From Rhizodiscina lignyota (taxonomy: Eukaryota > Ascomycota > Dothideomycetes > Aulographales > Rhizodiscinaceae): a stretch of DNA of 64,000 nt. The notes beneath the pieces are model-generated. The model did not search any database. It was not told the origin of the DNA and saw only the letters and a list, made by a program, of their open reading frames with translations. The position numbers and the translations under genes were made by a program. Shown one piece after another: positions 31,838 to 42,000 of this stretch. The stretch is taken from NCBI GenBank assembly GCA_010015805.1, contig ML978124.1:372001-436000 (forward strand). Direction: 5' to 3'. Within the stretch, counting starts at the first letter, position 1. The number at the start of each line of letters is the position of its first letter.

Positions 31838-32827
31838 CTTGTATACTTTGAGCATGCATACTTTTGATGTATTGATTGAATGTACGAAGGAGCTAGTTTC
31901 CCGTAGCGAACAGTCTATAGAGCCGTTCTATTATATTCGCCTTCGGCCTTTCTAAGAAACTTCCGCATGAGTGAGTTTGCATTCGAGATCGTCAGCCTTA
32001 GAAGATTTGCGTCCCGTTGTTATGGAAAAGAGACGCTGTTATAGGTCTCATCCGCTCACGAGAAGCTAGCTCCTTCGTATTTGCAGTCTCCCCTAGAGGT
32101 TTAGAATCAAATTGATTGAATGGGTTAAAGGTCGTTGTTTGAGTCTAAGATTACTGCGGTGGTATGCTGAACGGGTTGACTGGTGCGGCGTCCCGTTGAA
32201 CATGTTTGAGGAATCAGCAGCGTCGGTTTTTTGGCGTCCTTGCGCGTCGTCGAAACGTGTGTGCAAAGCAGAATTGAAGGTCCAGTTTGGCGGGAGATAT
32301 CTCGATATATAGTATACTCCATACATGAACCCCTACGACTTTGTCAGTACTGTTCAGAGCAGGGCAGGCCACGGCGTTACCCGGAGCGATTGGCTGTTCG
32401 GAGTCCGCGAAAATATTTCGCCGGCGGCTTTGATGTGCGGATGACATAATCAACAGCTTGAGCTTTGAAGCCCGCGCGCGTCAGGCGCGTGGTAACGTCA
32501 ACGTCCACCCGCCAAGAGCTCCCTTCAAACCTTATTAAATAAAAAATCTACGGTCAACAACAACCCCACTTCTTTCCCTACACAACCCTCACCAACTCTA
32601 AAACCCACACAACCTTCACCCACGAATTTCCACTCTCAAAAACACGCTTCCCCGCTGCCACCTTTTCACCCTCGATCAACACTCAAAACTTCCTCAAAAC
32701 TTCCGATCGAGAACACTTCCACTTTGTGTAGGACAGTGACAAGAAAGCAGAACGACGAATTTGATTGGGAGTGTACGCGCCTTGAGAGTGCCGCGTCAAT
32801 ACGCCTGACTGAGCTGGAGAGGTCGAG
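31838..32827. other. Intergenic: upstream of the Nup2-like gene
   Basis: No gene recognised. A TATA-like TTATTAAATAAAA near 32531-32545 is followed by about 280 bp of C/A/T-rich leader, which looks like a genuine 5' UTR for the next gene. Confidence 0.45.
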
Positions 32828-35800
32828 ATGTCGAAGAGAGAGGCAGGCCCTCCGGCCACCCAAGAGGATATGCAAGATGACTTCGAAACAAGATTTTGGG
32901 CTGCTACAGAGAAGGAACGGAAGGACTGGGAGATCGATTTGATCAGGAAGATCTCGGCGCGCTCGCAAGGCAGCGTCCACGACAAGGAGGAATGGCAAGA
33001 ATCCTACAACCAGCTCCAAGGCTTCAAAAGGAAAGGACCGCCTCCACCGCCTCCACTGCCTCCACCACCGAGAGCCACTGCTGCCGTCATGGCTTCGCGA
33101 AGGTGAGTTGTGTGTTTGTTTCCTCCCCTCGTCATTGCCCGGAAAGCTCCGCGGGCGCAAAACTTTTGTGCCACGAAGCTATCCAATGTGTTAGCTTTGT
33201 CACTTGACCACGGCGCTGTTTCATAAGATCTATGTAATGAGCTTGTCATGAGTCCTCTGCTATTGTTCCAGCCACCCGCATTTGCCAGCTTCAAACCCAA
33301 CCCCATCAAACTTTTTCTCTTATAACAACCCACACTCACCACTACTCAACAGAACCGCGCCTCTGAAGAAGAGAAATAACTTTGGTGCTGCTGGTATGAA
33401 CTTCCATGCACCCAAAAGTCAATTTGCATTTACGCCCGCCATAGACCCCGCAAACATGGGCAATCCGCCCTCACCATCAAAAGAGAATTCGAGCTTTGGC
33501 GCTGCTGGTACGATATTCAATGCCCCTAAAAGTAAATTTACATTTACTCCTGCAACAGATTCCAACCCGTTCGGTGCCGCGCCACCGTCGCAGAATGATG
33601 TTCAGCAGCAGCAGGCGAATCCCTTTGGTGCCGCGCCACCACCGCAGAACGATGTCCAGCAGCAGACGAATCCCTTTGGTGCCGCGCCACCACCGCAGAA
33701 CGATGTCCAGCAGCAGGCGAATCCCTTTGGTGCCGCGTCACCATCGGTGATTGATGCCCAGCAGCAGCCGCAAGCATCGACGAATCCCTTTGGTGCCGCG
33801 TCACCATCGGTGATCGATGTTCAGCAGCAGCCGCAGCCACTGCAACAGGCCGATACTGACCGCGACATGAGCCTCCAGGTCGAGCAACAAGCTCTCCCTC
33901 AACACTTTCCACAGCTCTCGCCTGACGTCAACATGGCCCTGCATACCTTGCAACAGGCATTCGACATACATCTTCCACTAGATGTCAATGTGGCGCTCCA
34001 AATGGTGCGGCAATACGTTCAGCAACATGTGGTCCCTCCGAGAGTGCCTTTACCGCAATGGTCGAACGATGTGCTTGGGAACTGCCAGCACCCTCCCGAT
34101 AACCTTGTCCGTACCTTCCCCTGGACTTGGTCTCCTTCAGAGCAGAAGCGCACCAACGATCGGCAGCATGTCGTGGAGCAAAATCATACCAACGATCGAC
34201 AGCACGTCGACGAGCAAAAGCGGACCATTGACGAGCTAAATCGCGTCATCCAAGAGTCAAATTGCCTAATTGATGAGCAAAGGCAAGGCATCGACGTCCA
34301 AAAGCGCACCATCGCCGAGCAAAACCGCGGCATCGAGAACCAAAAGCGCATAATCGCTGAGAACGCTTGGCTCGTTGATTCGCAAAACCAGCGAATCAGC
34401 GAGCACTTTCGCAACATCGAGGAGCAGAAGCATGCCATTGCTGAGCAAAAACGCATCCTCGATGATCAACAGCGCCAGATCGATAATCAGCAGCGCAACC
34501 TCGATGAGCAGAAGCGCAACTTCGATGAACAACAGCATGTCATCGATGGACGAAAGCGCAAACTTGACGAAGAGCAGCATGTCATCGACGAGCGAAAGAG
34601 GCAAAAGCGTGCCGACGAGCACAAGCGTCGTAACCTCAAGCCAGAGGATTGGAAGTCCTTCACTAAGGATCAGAAGGCTGAATTGGTCTTCCTTTCGTTC
34701 CAAGCAAAGCTTGAGGCTGCACCACATGCGAGCCTCGCGTTCCGACTCGCCCTCGGAAAGCAGTTTATGAACATTCTGGAAGCGATCGGCATGAACAGTC
34801 TCGAGGCGACAGAACTTACACCTGGCCTCACTGTACCTCCTACCACCTCATCATCTGGTCCTAATTCATCGGCTCCCATGCCAAACGTCGCTCCGTCGGC
34901 TCCCATGCCAAGCTTTGCTCCATCGACTGCCATGCTAAGCTCTGCTCCGTCGGCTGCCATGCCAAACGTCACTCCCTCGGCTCCCATGGCAAACGTCGCT
35001 CCATCGGCTGCCATGCCAAGCTTTGCTCCATCGACTGCCATGCTAGGCTTTGCTCCGTCGGCTGCCATGCCGAATCCTGCTTCGTCGGCTGCCATGCCGA
35101 ATCTTGCTCCGTCGGCTGCCATGCCAACCCTAGCTCCATCGGCTGCCATGCCGAATGCAGCTGGCTCACAGACATCCTCGCTCTTCAGGGGCGTGTTACA
35201 GAACAGACAAGGTACCCTTCAAGCCCCCGCCGCTTTCCCTGGAGAGAAGCGCAAGCGTACGGATGATGCCGTAAGCACAGAGGCTGAGGACGTTGCTGCT
35301 GCATCGCATGATGCCAAGCGCAAGCGTACGGATGACGACGCAGGTGTAGAGGCGTCTCCCTTAGCTGGAGACGTCGCTCCCTCGTCCGCTCCTACGTCGG
35401 CGCTCGAGGTGTCTCCCGACCCAGCAGCAACGCCCAGTGAAGCAGAGCGCCAGCATGCGGGCGACGACGGTGTAGAGGCGCCACCACCTAGTGGAGGCGT
35501 CGCTCCCTCGTCCGCTCCGACACCAGCGAGCGTGTTCTCCTCTGTGCTTGACAGCGCACATCTCCGGGCGCCGCACATCGCCAGAGACAACATCTTTGGC
35601 CACCTCTCGGACAGGGATTCTGCGGCGGAGAGCAAGAAGGGCTTCGCTGACGATGAGGAGTCGAGTGGCGACGATGGACCTCCTCCTCGCCGTATCCCGC
35701 CACAAGCACCGGGCCGCAGCTTGTTCGAGCGCATCCAGCGCGTCCCAGACGTGTCTGGCACCGAGAGCGCGGACACTGGCGCGGATACTGGCGAGGAGGA

Positions 35801-36158
35801 GCCGGCGCAGAACGACGCGCAGACGGACCTGGTGGGGTTGGAGAAAGAGAAGGAAGGCAGCGATGTCCTCTTTGAGGCTTCCAATGCCGCGTTCTACCGT
35901 CTGGACAAGCAGGCCTGGGCAAAGAAAGGCCTGGGCTCCCTTCTCGTACTGAAGGACCAGCAGACGGGCGCGCGCAGGATCCTCATGAAGACCGTGCCAG
36001 GGGGTAGGGTGGTGGTGAACACGCTGGTGGGTCCCCACGGGGGGTACAGGGTCGCAAGGCCCAAGCAGGTGACGCTGGTGGTGGGGGAGAGTGGTCCTTG
36101 CAGCCTTCGCTTTGGCTCCGCAGAGGAGGCGGAGGGTTTCGTGAAAGCATGTCTGTAG
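32828..36158 (+). CDS. Repeat-rich Nup2/Nup50-like protein with C-terminal RanBP1-like domain
   Basis: The 1,053-residue product comes from exons 32828-33102 and 33272-36158 (169-nt intron, GTGAGT donor). The N-terminal 90 residues are charged and end in a proline run. Two copies of an FGAAG..F.APKS.F.FTPA motif (about residues 128-190) lead into five NPFGAA repeats (190-284). A heptad array built on EQKRxID (about 380-548) looks like a long coiled coil. Next is a globular helical stretch (WKSFTKDQKAELVFL, about 555-605), eleven 9-residue AAMPNxAPS-like repeats (625-724) and two KRKRTDD basic patches. The last 100 residues (VLFEASNAAFYRL, GLGSLLVLKDQQTGARRILM, VVVNTLV) fit the RanBP1/PH-type domain of Nup2/Nup50, which binds Ran-GTP at the nuclear pore. 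FG motifs plus this domain support a nucleoporin, but the heptad and AAMP arrays are not standard for Nup2. ATG 32828 is the first Met in frame of exon 1. Confidence 0.65.
33564..33848 (+). repeat. Five tandem 51-66-bp units encoding NPFGAA repeats
   Basis: Units at 33564-33617, 33618-33668, 33669-33719, 33720-33782 and 33783 to about 33848. Units 2 and 3 are nearly identical. Units 1-3 read NPFGAAPPxQNDVQQQ and units 4-5 read NPFGAASPSVIDxQQQ. All lengths are multiples of three, so copy number can change without breaking the frame. Confidence 0.9.
34138..34640 (+). repeat. Degenerate 21-bp repeat array encoding EQKRxID heptads
   Basis: About 24 consecutive 7-residue units (EQKRTID, EQNRGIE, NQKRIIA, EQKRNFD and variants), with a hydrophobic residue at one fixed position and Gln/Lys/Arg/Asp elsewhere. 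The period matches coiled-coil heptads. The units are diverged, so the array is older than the 27-bp array downstream. Confidence 0.85.
34872..35168 (+). repeat. Eleven-copy 27-bp minisatellite encoding AAMPNxAPS-like repeats
   Basis: Exactly eleven 27-bp units in frame, beginning GCTCCCATGCC or GCTGCCATGCC. A higher-order pattern is visible: the run ..NVAPS/SFAPS/TAML.. occurs twice, about 108 bp apart, which points to unequal crossing-over or slippage. The last unit is degenerate. Confidence 0.92.
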
Positions 36159-36719
36159 AGCAGCTGCGGAACCAGAGCGGAGGTTGTAGGGACGGTGGAG
36201 GGGAGTGTATATGAGGGGGATGGCGGGGTGGACATAGGCACAAGCAAATCAATACCATTCTTATCAAAGTCGTCCAATGTCTATAACAATGGCAAAATAA
36301 AACAGAGTCACAGGCGAACTGGTAGGCTTGCTACGGAGAAGTACGCACGTGACGTAATAAACCAGGTGGCGAATATCACAATCGAACCACGTGCGTCCCT
36401 TCTTTAGGGGCTTAGGACTTAGCGAGGAAATCTAACAGAGGCAGGGCCTAACTTGGTGAGAGTATATAGGGCATATGCATACGGGCAGCCATCAGTATGT
36501 ACTCTTCTAGCGGAAGAGTTACATTATGCCGAGCGTCTGCGACTGTAGTCATCAAAAGAATAGTAGCTCTACCAGAGTCGTCCAATCTCTGTAGACAATA
36601 ACAAAACAGTCCTGAATCAAGCTTTCATTGATGCTCTCATTCGTGTTGAAGAATACATTTCGTGTTGAAGAATAAGACTCCTCCGTGCTACACCAGTTCG
36701 CCTCTGAAGTGGCCGTGGC
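36159..36719. other. Convergent intergenic region with repeated segments
   Basis: It separates two convergent genes. A related segment beginning AGTCGTCCAAT occurs at 36268-36305 and 36576-36609, and a 16-bp tandem repeat (TTCGTGTTGAAGAATA) at 36640-36655 and 36659-36674. No ORF of interest. Confidence 0.6.
36296..36301 (+). terminator. AATAAA poly(A) signal of the Nup2-like gene
   Basis: A perfect AATAAA 138 bp after the stop codon, in A-rich sequence. It is a plausible cleavage/polyadenylation signal. Confidence 0.45.
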
Positions 36720-38557
36720 TCATTCCCGTTCAAAGTCCTCATCTGCACCGTACTCAGAAACGACCCATCTACAAAAGTCCTCCCACGACGCGAGCCATTC
36801 TTGCAGTCTCGTAGCCCGAATGCTCTTTCCAACCGCACCCATTTTTATCTCATGCAGCCACTCTTTAGACGAACAATCTTCAAAGGCAGCCCAGCGGACG
36901 CTGTTTTCCGCGAGCGAGCCCAGGCCAGCCAAACCAAGATTGTCCCAGCCTTGCAATGCTTGCCAGAAGTCGTGTGTCATGCCGTTCGAGCCCTGTCCAA
37001 GAAAAGCTGGGTCGTCGTTGCTCAACGAGCAGGGAACGCCTCTTGCGAGAAGTGAAGGCAACGGATGTGACATAATGGAGGCGCTTAGTCGAAGGACTTC
37101 ATTCGAAATGGGACAACTTTCAATGAGGATCTTCTTGTCTTTGACCATGTCGATGAGTAGTGGGTGCTTGTAGAGAGAGAAACCGTGGCCGATACGCCGA
37201 GTACCGAGAAGGATGGCGTCGAAGAGGTTCTCGTCTGTGCTGTCACCGTCGCCGAGGCATTCGCCTGCGTGAAAGAAGAATGGAATGTCGACTCCTTCTT
37301 CGACACAGCGCTTCTTAAACCAGAAGATCTCGGGCACGAGCTCGGCGAGGGGGCGGCCTAAGTCTTCTTGGCCGACGAAATCAAACCCTGCAACAAGATC
37401 TGGATAGAGCTTTTTCATTTCGATGCACTCCTTCATAGCCCCGATGATCATCTTCTTATCGAATCGTCTGATACCAGACCAGATGATGCGAGCTCCCCAG
37501 AAGTTTTTCCCTTCTTCGGTAGCTTGGAAAGCTTTCAGTTCTTCTCCGAACGCCTTGAAAAATTGAGAGTAATCCTCGTCGGGATCATCTGCACCTTCGC
37601 GGATGAATGGTGCAACAAACCCGTGGCGGAGTTCTACATACTGAACCCCATCCTGTCGAAGCTGTTCGAACATTCTACGGATCCACTTCCGAAATATCGG
37701 TTCATAGAACAGGAGCGAGCCGATAATTGGGAAAATCGAAGTGAACTTTCTCCAGACTTCATTGACGCCTTCATGGTGCTTGAGCGACTCTTCGTATGTG
37801 ATAGTGAGTCGGGATCGGAGCCAGTTGACGAATTCTTCCTCACCTCCAGAGAAACTTTCGGCTGCCTTTTTGATGGATATGAGGGCATTCGGTGGATACG
37901 ATTCCGTCCAGATAGAATTGTTTTGGCTCGAGACGGTCTTGCAGTACTGGAAGATGAATGGCGCTTTTAGAAGTTCGTTGGGAGTCTGAAGCGGGGCGGT
38001 GGCCTTGATGTATATGCCTTCTGTCTCGAAGAGCTGCTTGAGAAGCCAGTCCAAGTCGACCATGGCCTCAAGATGGGAGTGTAACAAGGCACCTTTCGGC
38101 ATGCGCCGCACGATATTCCACAACTTGCTCTTCTCCATGCGATCCCTCGCTAGCATGAACATCATGCCTGGATACGCATTTGCCCGCTCGCCTGACAGGC
38201 TGTCCTCGTATTCTGGCGTCCATAGTGTTTGTTGCTCCTCAAAACGAATCTGATCGACAATGGCACATGCTTCGAAAGCGGTAGGAGAGAGGGCTTCACG
38301 GAACAGGCGGTCTTTTCAGAGAAGCGAGTCGTATTAGTACGTGCTTCTTGGGTAGTTTCGCAACGCCATGGATCTCACCAACCGCTGCGCTTCTGTTTCT
38401 CTTGAGCCACAAGAGCATCTCGGCCGTTCAGATACTGCTGAATGAACTTGTCCTCCATGCGCGGAACCCCTTCGGTGGCCTCCCACTCCTCGTCAGGGTC
38501 CATGTCAGGTTTGATGCCCCAATTCGCGTACGCCGGGTGATCTGTAGACGTGCTCAT
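36720..38557 (-). CDS. ADGF/CECR1-type adenosine deaminase
   Basis: Hydrolytic deaminase of the adenosine deaminase growth factor group, converting (deoxy)adenosine to inosine. Exons are 38383-38557 and 36720-38311 (71-nt intron with a perfect TACTAAT branch point), giving 588 residues. The N-terminal extension (KFIQQYLNGRDALV, YPGMMFMLARDRMEK) is typical of ADGF proteins and absent from classical ADA. Active-site motifs are present: zinc-binding HSH in GALLHSHLEA, substrate loop WSGIRRFDK, FFHAGE, RIGHGFSL and SNDDPAFLG. No signal peptide is visible at ATG 38557. An in-frame upstream Met at 38668 would add 37 residues (MTILSAKLRPSLSS...) resembling a mitochondrial leader more than a secretion signal, so fungal ADGF may be intracellular here. 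It is divergent from ATG2. Confidence 0.92.
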
Positions 38558-39064
38558 GCCGTGGATATGCCTGTAGGCGAAGGTATTCGTGCTGGAGTCG
38601 AGGAGGCGCGTGAGGTATAAGTGGGGACTCGACAACGAGGGGCGGAGCTTCGCGCTGAGGATCGTCATAGACAGTCACGCGTACCTTACCTCGACTGTAG
38701 CTTTTCTTTAACCACCGCACTTGGTCGAGCTAACCCGACGCTCACCTATCGCATACTACACCTAAAGCCTATGTACACTTTATGTTCGAGAGCTAAGATA
38801 CAGTCGGAAGAACTCATGTACCGCAACGCCTTCAACGTCTTTCCCTCATGCTGCCATCTACCGTAACCGTTCGTCTACGCAGGCGTAGCCTGACCATCGA
38901 TATCGATCCGAGCTCACTCACCGCCCTGAGACGGCGGTGCGTGTCTGGCTGGCATTTCACGAAAAGTCTTTTCACACGTTCTATCACGACTTACGAATGT
39001 GTTGTCGCTTTGCCCACCCTCGTACCCTCGATCCAACGATAGTACAACCTACGAGCTGCCCACC
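38558..39064. promoter_or_regulatory. Divergent intergenic promoter region (ADGF / ATG2)
   Basis: 507 bp between divergent start codons of a purine-salvage gene and a core autophagy gene. No specific site was recognised. Confidence 0.4.
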
Positions 39065-42000
39065 ATGGCGTATTTCCTGCCCTCGTCCATCCAGAAGCGG
39101 TTATTACGATATGCACTATCTCGTCTAGAGCTTCTCGATACCGATGCATTAGACTTGGAGAACCTTGACATTGCGTGGGGCAGAAGAAGTACAGTTGAGC
39201 TGAGAGATGTCGGCCTCAGGATACAGGTGCGAGATAAATGCTGTTAAGAATAGCATTAAATACTGACTCGGCATTATCATATAGAAACTGGCGACATTGT
39301 TGCATCTTCCTGAAGAACTCCAGCTCCTCACGGCTCGAATCCTGCTCCTGCGCGTTACTGTACCGTCCGATATCTACAATAGTGGCATACAAGTCGAGCT
39401 AGAAGGTGCTCATATCGTACTCCAGTTGGCACGCGAGAGCGCAGATCCATCCAACCCTGCGGCGAAAGACAAGAAATCATCAGGGAGACAGCGACAACAA
39501 GCAAAAAGGAAGGACGAAGATGACGGTATACCGACGACGCGAGATGTTGCGAAATCGTTTCTTGCAGAGGAGCCGCTGGAGGAGAAAAAAGAGCTGGAAG
39601 CTGCTATTCTCTCTCAATCGCAGCACCTGCAGGATTCTGACATACTCAGTGAGGATGGAGATGGCGAACCAAACGTCGGAACGGGCACGGGACTAGCACT
39701 ACCAAGTTTTCTTGCCAAATTTTTGCAGGGCATCGCAGACAGGCTGGAGGTGACAATTTCAAACGTGAATTTCGAACTCAGGGCCGAGTTGGATTTCTCA
39801 GACATATCTTTTCGAATGACAGATCAGCCGAGCGCGTCTGTTCTTGTCCATATTGAAAGAGTCGGACTCGAAGGACTCACGTCCATCTCAATCCCCACTC
39901 CTGGCAGGACCGAGACAACAGACGCGGCTGAAACCCCCCGGCCTGGCAAGCGGAAAGTCCTTCTAGAGAGCCTCTATGTACGTCTACTTTCTGATCCTGC
40001 CATCTTCTCAAATCTATCGCGAGTACCCAGTGTGGCATCCCCTGCTGAACCACGATCGCCCCGTTCGGAACGAACAAATGGTTCTCGGACTGGGACAAGG
40101 TCTTTCGGTAGTCCTGCATCATCTCCAAGTCTGTCGCGCATGGCCACTGCGTTCGCAAGGGAGTCTTCCCCACCAAGGACGAGTCCAGCAAATGGGCTAT
40201 CATTTATGAGAGACTCTTCTCCATCAAGCATTGCTGCCACAAGTGGCCAATCCAGACGATATCATTCCCCTTCACCAGCTGTCGAGCGGAGCAGGCGTTT
40301 CTCTTTTGCCGACAGTGAGAGATTTGCCGACGCAAGTGACGCGGGCTCCTTGGCAGATGTCCGCTTCGATGCTCATCAAGATCACCTCTCAGCCCACGGA
40401 AGTGTCGATCTTTTAGCCGCGAGTACTAGCAGTAGCACCGTCGACGATCAGCCGTATCTTGACTATGCTATTGATCAAGAGATTCCAGTGCCTGAACTCG
40501 AGGATCAATTCGACAGCCAGCATGATCTGATTTCCGCTGATATATCTCGGAGTGACCAATCCACCGAAGAGCGCGAATATTACGTCGAAGGGCCTTTGCA
40601 AGGACGGTCCTCCCGTCATCTTGCTTCTACCTCTCCAGACATCTCCAACCGTCCCTCTACTGGCACTGCAGCACATTCTGGCACACACTGGACCGTTTCT
40701 CAATCTCAGCCCTTGGGTAGCGGTGGTCCATTACCAGCTGCTGAAGACCTGACTTCAAGGGGCCCTCGTGGCCTAAAACCAGATCCTGAGCAGTCCGAGC
40801 AGAGGACACCTAGCCCAGCGAGCAGCAGTAGTCGTTCGTCGGGTGCAAACTCTGGAGATATGGCTGAGTCCAAATTGTATAGCCATGAAGAAGCCGAGAG
40901 CATGTATATGAGCGCTTTCAGCGAAGCTCCTACGTCCAACGAAGCAATTAACATTCCCGGAGGATGGCAAGCTGATAATCCAATCCCGCAAGGACAAGTC
41001 GTTAGTTCCATGCCAACTGATGGGCCATCTGACTCGCCAGCTCCGATTGAGAGACGTGAAGACCTTGACGAGGAAGGCTGTGCAACTCCACGGCCGGCTT
41101 CGCCAGCCCCTTTGGCTGCTGTCGTGTCCACGGCTGCTGACAATGCAACGGACACAATTCCTCAGAGCCTAGAAGACGACAAAGCATCGATTCCACCTTC
41201 AGATACAGATGAAGTGAAATCAGATCCTTTAAAGTCTCTTCCAAATAAAATCGCAAAGGATATTTTCTGGATAGATCAAGTATCAGCATGGGTTCCAACG
41301 AAACAGCAGTTCTCCCCGACAAGTCCATCCCAAGCAGAAGAGCCGATCGCTTGCATCGATGCGTCACAATCAGAACTTAGACCCCTCCCAGGATCGTTTT
41401 CGCAGTACGCCGATTCAACTACACTTTCGCGTAAGCTAAGCGCCAAAAGGTCTTCCAACTCTACCACTTTACCTCCCCAAAAAGATGGGGGTATTGGACA
41501 GGGCCTTCCCCAGGAGACTTCGCCTGCAGATTCACTTTTCGAAATCTCTATTGGTTCAGTCACCACCAAGGCAGATATGTCTGTCTGTCGTGTACTGTTC
41601 CAGCTTGTGAAGCAAATACAGCATATGATGACACCTTCAGAGAATGGGCATCCTGGACCTTCTGCTAACAGTGCAAAACTACCGGAAGACTCGAGTACCC
41701 CGTTTGCCTTGGCCATCAAGCACCTCTCCTTCGTATTTGTGGAGCAAATGCCACATTTCTCGGCAGTTGAAGCACTTTTCGAGCCTCATTTGGAAACTTC
41801 GGTCGACCAGTCGGAATCGGCGTTGCTCCTCGTCGGTTTCGCAAACGTCCAAGTTTCATCCAGTGCGAAACGAACAATCCGTCTTGCGATCCAAAGATTT
41901 ACACTCGGCGTGGACGAAGACCCTATTATTTCGTTTAGTGCCTCCACATCCGTTAGGTCCACTATGTCTATCAAGGATGCCACCGAAAATGATATTGACA

